A stretch of DNA of 64,000 nt from Nematostella vectensis. Taxonomy: Eukaryota; Cnidaria; Anthozoa; Actiniaria; Edwardsiidae. Below the pieces are notes generated by a model. That model had not been told where the DNA came from, did not search any database, and saw only the letters and a list, made by a program, of their open reading frames with translations. Both the position numbers and the translations under genes were made by a program. The stretch lies in assembly GCF_932526225.1 (NCBI RefSeq), contig NC_064045.1, positions 9,230,022 through 9,294,021 on the forward strand, written 5' to 3'. Positions 24,901-39,900 of the stretch are shown piece by piece; the first letter of the stretch is position 1, and every line of letters begins with the position of its first letter.

Positions 24901-27900
24901 CTACATCAGGCTCAACTCTGATGACGTTCTCGCCCCCCCTTCAGGTCTCCTTTGCGCAGCACAACTTACCAAGTAAAGGAGCCTACTACGTAACAGTTAA
25001 TTGTTCTAATCATATCAGTTGGAAGACGGCGTCGGCGATGATCGAAGTGCAAGACGTCGTCCTAGGGCTATCCTGTGCGATCCTTGGGACTGCAAACTAT
25101 AGCTTGAGTGAAAGGCTAAGGGGCTCAGAAGGCTACGATGGCCCAGGAATGAACGAGACAATCTTCCCCGTGGAGCACGACGTTAACTTCACGTGTAACA
25201 TTACCCAGGGCTCGAATCTTACCTACACTTACACCATCTGCGACGGCCGCGCAGACCAACAAATGATCAACAGCAGTGTTCCGCTTGCGACCCACAAGTT
25301 CCCCAGTAGCGCTGTTGGCGAATGTATTATGAAAGTTAACGTTTCTAATGATGTAAGCTGGCAGGTTTTCCAGACCAAGTTGACAGTCGAACAGAGCGTG
25401 GTGTGCAAGTCCCTGACTAACACTGGGAACCAAGAATTTGGAATACCGATCACCTTCGTAGGGACGTTCACCGCTGTTGGTACAAACACGGGCTGTTTGT
25501 TGAGTTTTGATGACGGACAAAAAAAGTTCGTTAAACCCAGCAGCTCTTCTGCTGTTACTTCTGTTCCTAACCTAGGCACTATCCTGTTTTCGGATGCCGA
25601 TAAGAAATTTCAAACCCCCTATCTATATGCTACGGTTGGAACGTACTACGCGGAACTTGAATGCTGGAATCGGGTCTCGTGGTGTCTCTTTAAAGATCTT
25701 CAGCACGGCAATGAATTACTGCAGAACAAGGCTATTACCTTGAGACAGCATTGCGATAATCCGGTCCCAACTATCAACAATATCGGCAACCAAACGCATC
25801 CCACAAGGGAACCAAAATGGGGAACTACTGCTTATCCCACAAGTACTTTTATCAACTGCTCCGCCTCAAGTGTCGTCACCTTCAAATGGGAAATCTCCAA
25901 GTGCGAAGATCCGAAAACTGTGTTGAATATAAGTGGCATTGACGTAAGTCTTGAGACCTTTGTCTCACCGCCTCGTGCCCTCGATTACGGCTGCTATGTC
26001 CTGCACTATATTGCCAACCATAGCGAAGTTCCTGATGTCTACGGCGAAGTATTTGGATACCTGCTTATATATCCGAGTGACTTGGTTGCAGAAATTGCCG
26101 GAGGTGATTTAAGAACCATTGGCTCCAACAAGTCTTTGGTCTTTGACGGCACAAACTCACGAGACCCGGATTTTGGTAAAACTATCCTCGATGACCCCAG
26201 CATGAAATGCTACTGGTATTGTTACCGCCATGGCGATAATTACACGTTCCCGGAGAGAATTGACACTGGTAATCTTTCCGCTCCTGTCCAAGACAGACCT
26301 GGACTTAATAAGACGGACCTTGGTGGTTGCTTTGGCGATGGAGCCGGTCGGCTAAACCGGACGGCCTGCACCTTTCAGCTTGACACTGGTCGGATGAAAG
26401 AGAACAATACATACGAGATGCGGCTGTTTGTCGTTCACACTGATGGCCGGCAGGGGCACAAGACTCAGCAAGTAACGGTCACCTTTGGAGACCCGCCTTC
26501 CATGTTTGTCAAGTAAGTTTCAAAGAAGCCACGTATCTAGTACTGATCCCTTCGCTTGAACGAGAACAACTTTGCTTTACAGATATCAATGCGGAAAAGC
26601 AGTTTTAGTGAGTGTTCTAAGAATACTCAAAACCGCAGTTAAAGTCCAGAAGCTCTTGAATACTTTGAAACAATTAAAACCTACAGGTTTCACTGTACAC
26701 ATATATCTTATATCTCTTTCTGGAGATATGCACTTCCCCGAAGCTCGCACTGCCTGAAATTCCTGATTTAAAAGGATATCCCTAATGTTATTTTCTTATC
26801 AACAGATTCTTGAGGAAAAATCACGAAAAGTTGAATCCAAACGAGAAGACTTCCCTCTACTGTTCTTGTCCAACATGTTTGCCCGGTTCTGGCTCCCTCG
26901 AAATGAAATGGTCCATCTGTAAATACAATGGAAGTTGCGGTATTGGCGAGTGCGAAGAGCTTGACCAAGCCATTAAAAACCAGATTCTTTTAACACCTGA
27001 TGACAGGCCAAATCTTGTGGTGAAGTCAAACGGGCTCGAACCCGGGCTTTGCTATAAGTTTCAATGTCAAGCCCGCCGTACAACAGGTATTGAAAGAGCG
27101 ACTCATCTTTCATATCTCTTCGATGCCCTCCGATGAAATTATCCTTTTTCAAATATAGATTCTCCTATGCTAATTTCTACGCTTATTAGTCGCATGCGAT
27201 CTGTCTCATTACAGATTTTGTTTCCTTCTTTTCCGCCATCTTAAATTTATCGCTGCGACCGACTGCTTTCCCTTGGAAGAATGAACCCTGATGTTTTGAT
27301 CCGTTACGACATGGCATTGTTCATTGGTCTTTCAGTTCTACTTCAACAACACTTTCAAATCAAATAAGTTGAGAAATATATATATTTTTTATTCTATTGA
27401 CAGTGTAATAAGAGAAAAGGCAATCAAGACCTTTTAGATGGGCTTGACAATACCGACCAGCACAGGCTCTGGTTGTTATATCTTAAAGGAAATATATTAA
27501 ACAAAATGATGGAATAAGTGGGGGTGTTCCCACACCCTTCCATATTTTCCCAATCTCTCAGGCCGGCAAGCTTAGGAAAGGTGCCATCTTCTTAAATATA
27601 ATTGCTGAGACAATGATCATTTGTTACCACGTTCCCTTTTTGTACTTTAAGGCGAGGTGACAAGAAGAAGAAGAAGAAGTGTAGGTAAGAGTTTTGATGA
27701 AAATTACAGCTGGTATTATAACATTAAATTACCTCAGGGTTTACTGTAAATGTATGAATGAAGTCCCCTCTAAGCTTAGTTTAGCAAAGCTTATACATTA
27801 TATATTATATGTGATTACGAATCTTTTGTAAGCATAGAAATTTTCATGATGGTCGTTACTCGCCTCATCGCGCTGTTCTCTGTCAGCCGCTATTTTGTTG

Positions 27901-30900
27901 TCTTAGCAGCCAAGGTGAACATGAATCCATTTCCATCGTTCATTTCGTAAATGAAGTTCGAAACTTTGTTTTTGGATACGAGATCTCTTTACATAATCGA
28001 TATTGAAATATAACAATAAAAAGGCTAGCAATAGCTCTTTAACGTTTATCCAGATCTGTTTGTTTGAGGGATGCGAGCAGGCGTCAAAACGATTAGAATA
28101 CGGCATCTCATTCCATTTTCTTTTTTTAGGAGAACCGATGTGGGGTTCAGCAAGTGCTCAGGCAAATGTCAATGCGCCTCCGCAAGGCGGGAGGTGCGTG
28201 CTTACTCCAAATGTCGTAGAGGTGTTTACCAAGCAAAAATTTAAGTGCACTGATTGGGTGGATGAAGACTTACCTCTTCATTACGTGTATGGCACTTCAT
28301 CTTATGAAGGTAACTGATTTTTTATCTTTTTATATAGGGCCACTCAATTTGCATCGTCTAATCTTGTAATATGTTTTTTTTAATCCTTTATCCATTAGAT
28401 CAGTGCAGGAATATCGTTGTTTTAGAGTCTCAGCCTAGCACCGAAAATGAAAAGGAGTTCACGCTCCCTCCAGGCAAGAAAGAAAATAACTTCACGCTTT
28501 GTGGATGTGTGCAGATTAAGGACAAGTCTAATGCTGTAGCAGTTAGTGGATGCATTCCCACTCAGGTTTGTCCTTATCTAGATTGTCTCTAGACAATCCA
28601 ATGTATGGCGCTCTTTTCGTGTCTTCTATGGTTGGTCGTGACGTTACTCGAACCTCCACAGCCCTGCTGGCGTCACGGGAGTCCACAGGAATCCCGAATA
28701 GACACCAGGGGCTAGGCTGGTTTATAGGATGCTTTTCCAAAAAAGGCGAACGTTATGAATAAAACTTTCCACTAACCCGATTGGATTTTCCCTACATTGA
28801 TTTTTTGGCGACTGTTAAACATTCAAAGCGTAAGTCGGATCCAAATAAAAAAAAAGAATGTTGGCAATAAAAATGTGAACATTTCTGTGGACCCATGTGT
28901 TCGTTGATCCGACTTGCGTGACACGTGGTCTCGTCCGGTATAAAACCCTATGCAAATGAGATTCTTATCTCAGTAATAAATTAAACACGGATTCCGCTAT
29001 AAAAGGGAAAGCTCCTCCCACCCCGGGCTCTAATTTGTAATTATAATCATAATACTGCCAAGCTAGCAGTCAGAAATTTTAAATCTCGTGTAAAATTGCT
29101 TATCTCTGAGCTTTAGCAGGCTGGAATAAAACTATTTTTGCATAGGTAACAAGACAGTTGTGTTAAGAGATTGCTAAATGAGTGATTTGCTGTCCACTCA
29201 CATTTTCAGTGAGAAATGTTTAATTTTGCGTATCCATAATTCTACTCATCTGCATAAATAATTACCGCGCTGTGATGGAAATGCTCGTATTTTAGAGCGC
29301 GCACAGTTTAGTATAGCATTATTTTACTATCAATAGAACTATTTTAAATGGACAATGATATTTGATTTGGTTTAGAATATGAGCAATTGTCCTGACATGT
29401 TGACTCATTGATGGCTTTTTGATAACTGATTGTTCTCGAGCCGGGGTGGGTAGTCTTCCGCGTAGCAGTCTTTTGTGTCGTCGGTCACGCAACGCTTCCC
29501 TTCCCGGGGAGGGGTGGGGTAGGAGAAGCATTTCTTTTTCATAGCGGAACCTCGTGTTTAAATCCGTTTCAATCACTTGCTGCAATGAAAACAGCTTAGT
29601 TCTGTGAAATAATACAGAAAAGGTTATATTTTCACCAATGAATTTTTAGAATATTTAACACAAAACAGAAAGAATTTTGTCACGCAATTCGGGTCTGCGG
29701 CCTTAAACACTTCTTGTCTTGTGACTTAGGTAAAAGAGCCGGAGAACGAGGTGCCACTATCGAGCTTGAACGATACTATGATGAACCTAGCGTCATCGGG
29801 AAGCACTGAGCAAGCCCTAGCGTACATTAGTTCAGTTGGCATTTTTATTAACGTTGTCGCAAGAGTTCAGATTACCACCAGCGGCAGCACCACTGGATCA
29901 GGTGGAGGGAGCTCAGGATCAAGTGGAGGTAGCTCAGGAGGAGAGGTAGCACCAACGCTAAGTCCTGAGCAACAGAAGAAAGCTACCGAGGAGCGAACAG
30001 AGGTAAGTTAAGTTCAGTTTAGAAAAATCTAAAAAGAGTTATCATGTGCTCATTTAATATACTTTTCCAGGGAATTTTGAAAAATCGGTCTACACAACTG
30101 TATGGAAAAACAATAGACACTATCTTGGGTACTCTGGGGTGACGTTATCTTCTGCCAATCAAATCCAAACTTGTTTTCGGAATCTCGCAACTGCTTAAAT
30201 GACTTCCTGATAACGGTCAGACTTCCCGACAACGGTCAGTCCATCTCTAATTTCTCAACAAAATTTCATCTCGTTCATTCTTAACGGCCAATATTTGAAT
30301 TCCTTCTGAACATGCCTTCTCAGCAAGCCAAAATGCAGATAAGCAGACAAAATTGTTGGTTGCAGAATAGTGAAAATTGAGTCAGTTGCTTTCATCAAGG
30401 TTTTTGGTTAAAAGTGGCTATTCGTACAATGGCACCTAGGGTGTAGGGGGGGATAAAAGTGGGATAGACCTGCCATTGACTACCATTGACTGCCATGGAC
30501 GGCCACATTACTCATTGGGGAGCATACTACCATGACTTGCCATGACTTGCCATTGACTACCATTGATTGCCATGACTTGCCATTGACTACCATTGATTGC
30601 CATGACTTGCCATTGACTACCATTGATTGCCATGACTTGCCATGACTTGCCACTGACTACCATTGATTGCCATGACTTGCCATTGACTACCATTGACTGC
30701 CATGGACGGCCACATTACTCATTGGGGAGCATACTACCATGACTTGCCATGACTTGCCATTGACTACCATTGATTGCCATGACTTGCCATTGACTACCAT
30801 TGATTGCCATGACTTGCCATGACTTGCCACTGACTACCATTGATTGCCATGACTTGCCATGACTTGCCACTGACTACCATGGACTGCCATGACTTGCCAT

Positions 30901-33900
30901 TGACTACCATGGACTGCCATGACTTGCCATTGACTACCATTGATTGCCATGACTTGCCATTGACTACCATTGATTGCCATGACTTGCCATGACTTGCCAT
31001 GACTTGCCATTGACTACCATGGACTGCCATGACTTGCCATTGACTACCATGGACTGCCATGACTTGCCATGACTTGCCATTGACTACCATTGATTGCCAC
31101 TGACTTGCCACTGACTACCATTGATTGTCATGACTTGCCATGACTTGCCATGACTTGCCATGACTTGCCATTGACTACCATTGACTACCATTAATTGCCA
31201 TGACTTGCCATGACTTGCCACTGGCTACCATTGATTGTCATGACTTGCCATGACTTGCCACTGACTACCATTGATTGCCATGACTTGCCATGACTTGCCA
31301 TTGACTACCATTGACTGCCATGGACGGCCACATTACTCATTGGGGAGCATACTACCATGACTTGCCATGACTTGCCATGACTTGCCATTGACTACCATTG
31401 ATTGCCATGACTTGCCATGACTTGCCACTGACTACCATTGATTGCCATGACTTGCCACTGACTACCATGGACTGCCATGACTTGCCATTGACTACCATGG
31501 CCTGCCATGACTTGCCATGACTTGCCATTGACTACCATTGATTGCCATGACTTGCCATTGACTACCATTGATTGCCATGACTTGCCATGACTTGCCATTG
31601 ACTACCATGGACTGCCATGACTTGCCATTGACTACCATGGACTGCCATGACTTGCCATGACTTGCCATTGACTACCATTGATTGCCACTGACTTGCCACT
31701 GACTACCATTGATTGCCATGACTTGCCATGACTTGCCATGACTTGCCATGACTTGCCATTGACTACCATTGACTACCATTGATTGCCATGACTTGCCATG
31801 ACTTGCCATGACTTGCCATTGACTACCATTGATTGCCATGACTTGCCATTGACTACCATTGATTGCCATGACTTGCCATGACTTGCCATGACTTGCCATG
31901 ACTTGCCATTGACTACCATGGACTGCCATGACTTGCCATGACTTGCCATGACTTGCCATGACTTGCCATTGACTACCATGGACTGCCATGACTTGCCATT
32001 GACTACCATGGACTACCATGACTTGCCATGACTTGCCATTGACTACCATTGATTGCCACTGACTTGCCACTGACTACCATTGATTGCCATGACTTGCCAT
32101 GACTTGCCATGACTTGCCATTGACTACCATTGACTACCATTGATTGCCATGACTTGCCATGACTTGCCACTGACTACCATGGACTGCCATGACTTGCCAT
32201 AACTTGCCATGACTTGCCATGACTTGCCATTGACTACCATTGATTGCCATGACTTGCCATTGACTACCATTGATTGCCATGACTTTTAGTGTGCAAAATA
32301 ATGAGATATTAACAGGTTTCAGAAACAGATTCCTTGTTCTCATTTGGCGGCGAATACTGTAGAGGGACTCACGAGAGAATGTTGGTGTTGTTTTAGTATA
32401 CGAAGCTGTATGCAAATCCATAGCAGGTCTCGAAGAATAATCTAAGTGAATTTCTGGGCCAGGGTTTATAGAAATGTCCATAAATATTGTAACATCAATC
32501 GGAGGATCATGTCCTGGGATTGCTAGGGATGTGTAGCCATGTTTTGATATCTTGGTGAGGGAACGCGTCGATCGGTGAAACCCTGATGGCACCTTGACCG
32601 CGAAGTATATCCAAACTACCGACCGATTACAAACGTTGCCTTCCTATCAAAAACACTTGAACGTGTCGCTGCTAACCAGACGATGAACTATCTTATCCCC
32701 AACGGCTTACTGGCTAAATTACAATCTGCTTACCGCCCCTTCCACAGCACAGAGACTGCTCTTCTTCGCGTCTTTAATGACATTCTGACCGCTATTGACT
32801 GCCAACAGGAAGTAGTACTTGTTCTCCTTGACCTGTCGGCTGCGTTTGACACTATAGAACACTCGGCTCTGTTGTCGCGTATGCAACATCGTTATGGAAT
32901 TAATGAGATAGCACTCCAGTGGTTCAAATCATATCTAACTGGCAGAACTCAACAAGTCCTTATAGATGGTGTTCTATCCTCCAGCCAACCACTGCGTTAT
33001 GGCGTTCCTTAGGGTTTTGTACTCGGCCCGTTGTTGTTCTCTTTGTTTTTCGCGCCTATCGAAGATGTTGTTTGTGCACATGGTCTTGGTGCGATGATGT
33101 ATGCTGATGACACGCAGTTATATGTGTCCATCTGCCCGTCTGAAGATCGATCTTCAGTTCTATCAAGGCTTGAAGTCTGTGTCAAGGATATCCTCATCTG
33201 GTGTACGTCAAATGGCCTCGCTTGTAACCCCGATAAAACGGAAATTGTACATATCTCATCTCGATTCACGTCAACCAACATAATTCCTGAAATCGACGTT
33301 GATGGACATTTCATCAAACCAGCCCAGGCAGCACGCGACCTCGGAGTAATCATAGATTCGAGTTTATCTATGACAAATCATGTCAACAGCATCTGCAAAT
33401 CAGCCTACCATTCTATAAGGAACATTGGCAGAATACGGAAATACCTTGACCGCAATAACTGTGAGCAGCTCATTCATGCTTTCATAACTTCAAAACTAGA
33501 TGCCTGTAATAGTCTTCTGTCTGGACTCTAAGAAAAAGAAATAGCCAAACTACAGCGTGTTCAGAACTCTGCCGCAAGACTAATCGTTGGTGCTAAGAAG
33601 AGGGACGCCATTACACCCATTCTTAAGGAACTTCACTGGCTACCTGTTGCTTCTAGAATAGACTTTAAAATTCTTACAATCACACATAAAGCTCTCCACA
33701 ACCAGGCTCCTGAATATATCACTGAACTCTTAACACCGTATACGCCATCTCGATCCCTTAGATCTGCTAACAAGAACCTTCTCGTCATTCCTAAATCACG
33801 AACAAAAACTTATGGGGACAGATCTTTTTCAAACTTTGCAGCTAAATTATGGAACTCCCTCCCCCTACACATTAGAAACACCGACTGTCTCAGCAAATTT

Positions 33901-36900
33901 AAATCGTCTTTAAAGACGTACTTATTTTGTAAGCACTACAACAATTGATTAGTTTTTAACCATTAGAAATATTATCATAAGTATTAGTATTAAGATATAT
34001 ATATATATATATATGTGATGTGTATGTGTGTATGTGTGTATGTGTGTATGTGATGTGTATGTGTGTATATATATATGTATGTGTATATGTATATATTTGC
34101 ATCAGTTATATATGTGTAAGATAGAGTTTTAGCAAAATTATTGAGTAGAATAGAGTAGGATGTTTGTAAAGCATTGAGATTTTTATAATGCTATATTAAA
34201 TTATTAAATTATTATTATGACTTGCCATGACTTGCCATGACTTGCCATGACTTGCCATTGATTGCCATGACTTGCCATTGATTGCCATGACTTGCCATGA
34301 CTTGCCATGACTTGCCATTGATTGCCATGACTTGCCATTGATTGCCATGACTTGCCATAACTTGCCATGACTTGCCATGACTTGCCATTGATTGCCATTG
34401 ACTACCATTGATTGCCATGACTTGCCATGACTTGCCATGACTTGCCATTGGCTACCGTAAATTGCGATGTATTGCCATCGACTACCGTTGCGTGCTTGAT
34501 GCTGCAATATTTTTCATTTCGTGATCGTATTTATTGGTGCTTTAACCCATATTAGTGACACAAGGATGCGACCCCTATATTCGTGACGGTTATCATTGAC
34601 CATTAACCTGATAGTGGTTGTGGTAAGGGTAGAGGTTTGTGGCAGGGGTGAGGGCGGGAGGGTAATTATGGGGAGAGTGCTACAGTAAGTGGAGTTGGAC
34701 TATCAGAAGGGTACGGGATAGTGATGCGGGTATTCTTACCATGGCTTATAGGATAGATAGGGGAAAATAAAAGAAGGGGAAAGTGGGTAAGGGAGGTATA
34801 GGCCAGAAGATGTGGAGAGAGAAGTGAGTTAATAGAATGTTAGAAAGTTTAATAAAATGAGATAACAAGAAAAGGTAAAAACATGCACATTAATGTACAA
34901 TAAGTGACAGTAAATAAGGAATGGGATATTTGATAGAGCTCTTGGAAGGTTAAGCAGCCTTGCGTGTGATGGTTTACTTTTTTCTTAGCTTCGAACTGTA
35001 GCCTTAGAGATGGTTGCCAAGATGACCGTTGCAACACCAGAGGCCGCTATCCAGACAACGCAGACGCTTACAGTCATTATAAGTGGTCCTGCTGAAGAGA
35101 TCAGCTCGGAAGGACTGGTGAGGGAATTCAAACAAAAAATGTCATATACGGGAAGAAGAGGGGGTCTCAAAAAAATCCCCTAATTTAGAACGGGATAGAG
35201 TTGGATTGTATGGAATTTTTCGTTGTGGTCCCTCTTCTTTATGCCACTTCCTTTGGTGTGCTTTAAAGTCTCGTCTTCTCCTGCCTTTGTGTTTTATTCC
35301 TTATGCTCTTACATTTTCTCTTCTAATGACTTTGCGCTTTTTTCCGTATGCTCCTAAGTCCTTCTGCCTTTGTGCTTTATTCCTTAAGCTCACACTTTTC
35401 CTCTTCTTATGCCTTTGTGCTCTCTTTGTTTTGCTTTATGTTCCTTCTTCTTCTGCCTTTTTGCTTTATTCCATGTGCTCTTACGTTTCCTCTTCGTATG
35501 CCTTTGCGCTTTATATGTTTCATAATACTTATGCCTTTGTGCATTCTTTGTTATGTTCTCACGTTCCCTCTTGCTTCTTATGCCATTGTGCTTTTTTCGT
35601 TTTGCTATGTTCCTTCTTCGTTTGCCTTTGTGCTTTCTTCGTTATACTTTTAAGTCCCTTCTTCTTGAACCTTTGCGCTGTCTTTGTTCTGATCTTACGT
35701 TTCCTCTTATTTTTTATGCCCTTATGCTCCTTGTAAACGAGAAGTTATTTTTGAGTGAGTGTCCTGAGCAGGTTTCCCCTGTACCTTCTCATTTTACTCG
35801 TGTTTGCAGAGGTCCTGTGTGAGTACCGTCAGCTCTATCACCACCATGTTGCAGCAGACTGCCGGTAGGGACCCAAACAATGCTGCCAGCGTTCAAGTCG
35901 CCGCTGCCGCCGTGGTGCAGACAGTAGGCCACATCGTCACTGTGTTTTCAGCAACTACTGTTGGTGTGTCCTCTCGCTCCTCCGGCTCTGATCCGAACCT
36001 TCCTACTACCTTACCGATGACTGACCCAGCCACAGGGGAGCCGGCCACAGAGCCCACTGGGAGGGAGACCATTAGCCAGGAAGAAGCTGAAAGGGTACGC
36101 TTAAGCCTATGCACCCTTAAGAAATGTCGGTAGTTTCTTGGTGTTATGGAGCACCAGCACCAAAAACACAATAGAACAAAAGCCAAAAACAAAGACCTTA
36201 GAACGAGACAATGAAATAGAGTACAAAGGTCTTGAGCACCAAAAACAAAGCTCTCCGTAACACCAAGGAATACCCGAAATGTCGATTAACCACTACTTCG
36301 ATAGTGTTTACAAGATACAGCCGTTAATCTGCGAGATAACTTAAATAATCAAGTAATCCCACTAATAGATAAAATAAAAAGAAGTGAATGAATGAATATG
36401 GATTCTTTGATCTTTCCCCAGCTAAAAGCGACAGGAACTCAAGTCGAAAGTGCCATTAGAACAATTGCCAGCATTGTTATTGGAAACCAAGGAGTCGGCG
36501 AAAATGCGACCACAATTTCGTCTCCTGGCGTGACCTTATCGGTTCAGGTACAAACGGACTTGAATAATCTGGCCGTGGAGATGTCAGGGGGATCATTCAC
36601 GTGTCCGAGTAACCTCGCACAGTCTGAAGCTGCAGTGGGTGTGGGAGACGAGGCTTCCACTGTCTCATTTGCTTCTGTTGTGAGTATGCAACCTAATAAT
36701 ATCAATGGGCGGTTTGTACTAAGTAATCACATGACACACGCGGAATTTTGGGTTATACACGCGCGGACTATGGGGTGATACACGAGTGGATTTTTAGGTG
36801 ATACACGTGCGGATTTTTGGGTGATACACGCGCGGACTATGGGGTGCTACACGCGCGGATTTTGGGGTGATACACGCGCGGATTTTGGGGTGATACACGC

Positions 36901-39900
36901 GCGGATTTTTGGGTGATACACGCGCGGACTATGGGGTGATACACGTTAGGATTTTTGGGTTATACACGCGCGGACTATGGGGTGATGCACGAGTGGATTT
37001 TGGGGTGATACACGTGCGGATTTTTGGGTGATACACGCGCGGACTATGGGGTGCTACACGCGCGGATTTTGGGGTGATACACGCGTGGATTTTTGGGTGA
37101 TACACGCGCAGATTTTGGGGTGATATACGCGCGGATTTTGGGGTGATACACGCGCGGACTATGGGGTGATACACGAGTGGATTTTTGGGTGATACACGCG
37201 CGGACTATGGGGTGATACACGCGCAGACTTTTGGGCGGTGATACACGCGCGGACTTTTGGGGGGTGATACACGCGCGGATTTTTGGGGTGATACACGCGC
37301 GGATTTTGGGGTGATACACGCGCGGACTATGGGGTGATACACGAGTGGATTTTAGGGTGATACACGTGCGGATTTTTGGGTGATACACGCGCGGACTATG
37401 GGGTGCTACACGCGCGGATTTTGGGGTGATACACGCGTGGATTTTGGGGTGATACACGCGCGGATTTTTGAGTGATACACGCGCGGACTTTGGGGTGATA
37501 CACGCGCGGACTTTGGAGTGATACACTCGCGGATTTTTGGGTGGTACACACACGGACTTTGGAGTAATACACGCGCGGACTTTGGGGTGATACACGCGCG
37601 GATTTTGGGGTTATACACGCGCGGACTATGGGGTGATACACGCACGGACTTTGGAGTGATACACGCGCGGACTATGGGTTGATACAAGCGCGGATTTTGG
37701 GGTGATACACGCGCGGACTATGGGGTGACACACGCGCGGATTTTGGGGTGAAACACGCGCGGATTTTGGGGTGATACACGCGCGGACTATGGGGTGATAC
37801 ACGCGCGGACTTTTGGGGGGTGATACACGCGCGGACTTTTGGGTGGTGATACACGCGCGGACTTTGAGGGGTGATACACGCGCGGATTTTGGGGTGATAC
37901 ACGCGCGGACTATGGGGTGATACACGAGTGGATTTTTGGGTGATACACGTGCGGATTTTTGAGTGATACACGCGCGGACTTTGGGGTGATACACGCGCGG
38001 ATTTTTGGGGTGATACACGCGCGGATTTTGGGGTGATACACGCGCGGATTTTTGGGTGATACACGCGCGGATTTTAGGGTGATACACGCGCGGATTTTTG
38101 GGTGATACACACACGGACTTTGGAGTAATACACGCGCGGACTATGGGGTGATACACGCGCGGATTTTGGGGTGATACACGCGCGGATTTTGGGGTTATAC
38201 ACGCGCGGACTATGGGGTGATACACGCACGGACTTTGGGGTGATACACGCACGGACTTTGGAGTGATACACGCGCGGACTATGGGGTGATACACGCGCGG
38301 ATTTTGGGGTGATACACGCGCGGACTATGGGGTGATACACGCGCGGATTTTGGGGTGAAACACGCGCGGATTTTGGGGTGATACACGCGCGGACTATGGG
38401 GTGATACACGCGCAGACTTTTGGGCGGTGATACACGCGCGGACTTTTGGGGGGTGATACACGCGCGGATTTTGGGGTGATACACGCGCATAAGAGCGAAG
38501 CCCTGTATGATAACCATAATACTTATTTTTAATATCTTAGTGCTTCCCCCTCCCCCAGCATGCCCCTCGTCTCTTTAATATTCATTTTCCCTTTTTTCTT
38601 TTTAGAGCATGGTCTTACAAGGAAACATATTTAACTGGCATCCAAGCGCTGCTTACGTCAAATCCAGCAATGTCGTCTCCCTTGAGCTCAAGAATCAAAC
38701 AGACGGCACAGAAATGTCCTTCAACAACACCTCAGATAATTTTGAAATTTGGATTGGTAGAGCAGCGCAAACGGTTCGCACTACAACACATACATTAAAG
38801 CACAGATCCTTTAAATACCAGACGCTCACAATGGGCATGAACGACTCTTCTTTACATATAATTTTCCATGCGAACGCCTGCACCAAATTAAAAGTCCTCG
38901 TCAAAAAGGGCGGTTTCCCAAATGAAAACGACTACGATTTTAACATGACCCTCCCTCGAGAGGATTCTGGCGTCGACTATAACTCCACATCTTGTAATAC
39001 AACGGTCAACGCGACGGCGTACACAGTGTTCTTCAGCAACGAGTTCTTCAACAGGACCGCGGCAGGGGTTTACACAGTGGGGTTCCTGTGGGAAGATGGC
39101 GCAGACCATCTGACTGATCTCAATGTGACGTTGACTATTTTCACTTCGTCTTGTCGCTACTGGGACAACAAGATGGAGCAATGGAGCTCTGCAGGATGTG
39201 TGGTGAGAGATGCTAATGAATGATGTTTATTCATCGCTATTCTAGATTGAACAAGATGACAGCGGGGATCAGAGCACAGACAACAATGAAAATCAAATCT
39301 ATGTGTACAAGACAATAGGCTAATCCAGCTATAGGCATGCGCGCGCACTCACCATGGGAACCTACCTCAAATACCGGCATGCAGCGCGCTCTTTGTTTGA
39401 TGTAAGCTTAAAATAGCACGCGCACTATTCTGGTAGTTGAGGTAGGTTTCTATGGTTATGCGCGCTCAAACTTACCGCTGTAATGGCCTATTAATTATCC
39501 ATACTATATAAATATAAACATAAATATCCATACCTGTGCAAAAACCTGAGAATGAAATATTACATAATAACCCTAAAACAAAAGACCTTTCAAAAACGTT
39601 ATGCAACATATTTTTATTCCAATCGACTTTCTAGTTTTAACAAATATATTTTCATTTCGTAGCCATATGGAATTCTCGCGTTTGCTTGACTAATTTCCTA
39701 TCTACACCACCCTGTGTTCGCTTTCCCCAGGTTGACATACGGACCAGAACAGACTACACTCTGTGCTTATGTAATCACTTGACATCGTTTGCATCTGGGA
39801 TGTTTGTACCTCCCAACACCATCGACTGGGATAAATTCCTGGCGTTCGACTTGAGTCAAGGCTACGTGTGCTTCGCCACAGTGTTAACTGTTATTGGCCT

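Noticed and set aside
30508-34507. Minus-strand frames of repeated MASHGKSWQSMVVNG
   Set aside because: Direct translations of the 10-bp array; no start context, splice logic or non-repeat sequence.
36929-38517. Minus-strand frames of repeated YHPKIRACITPKSARVS, up to 222 residues
   Set aside because: Translations of the 21-22-bp intron array; open in several frames because the unit lacks stops.
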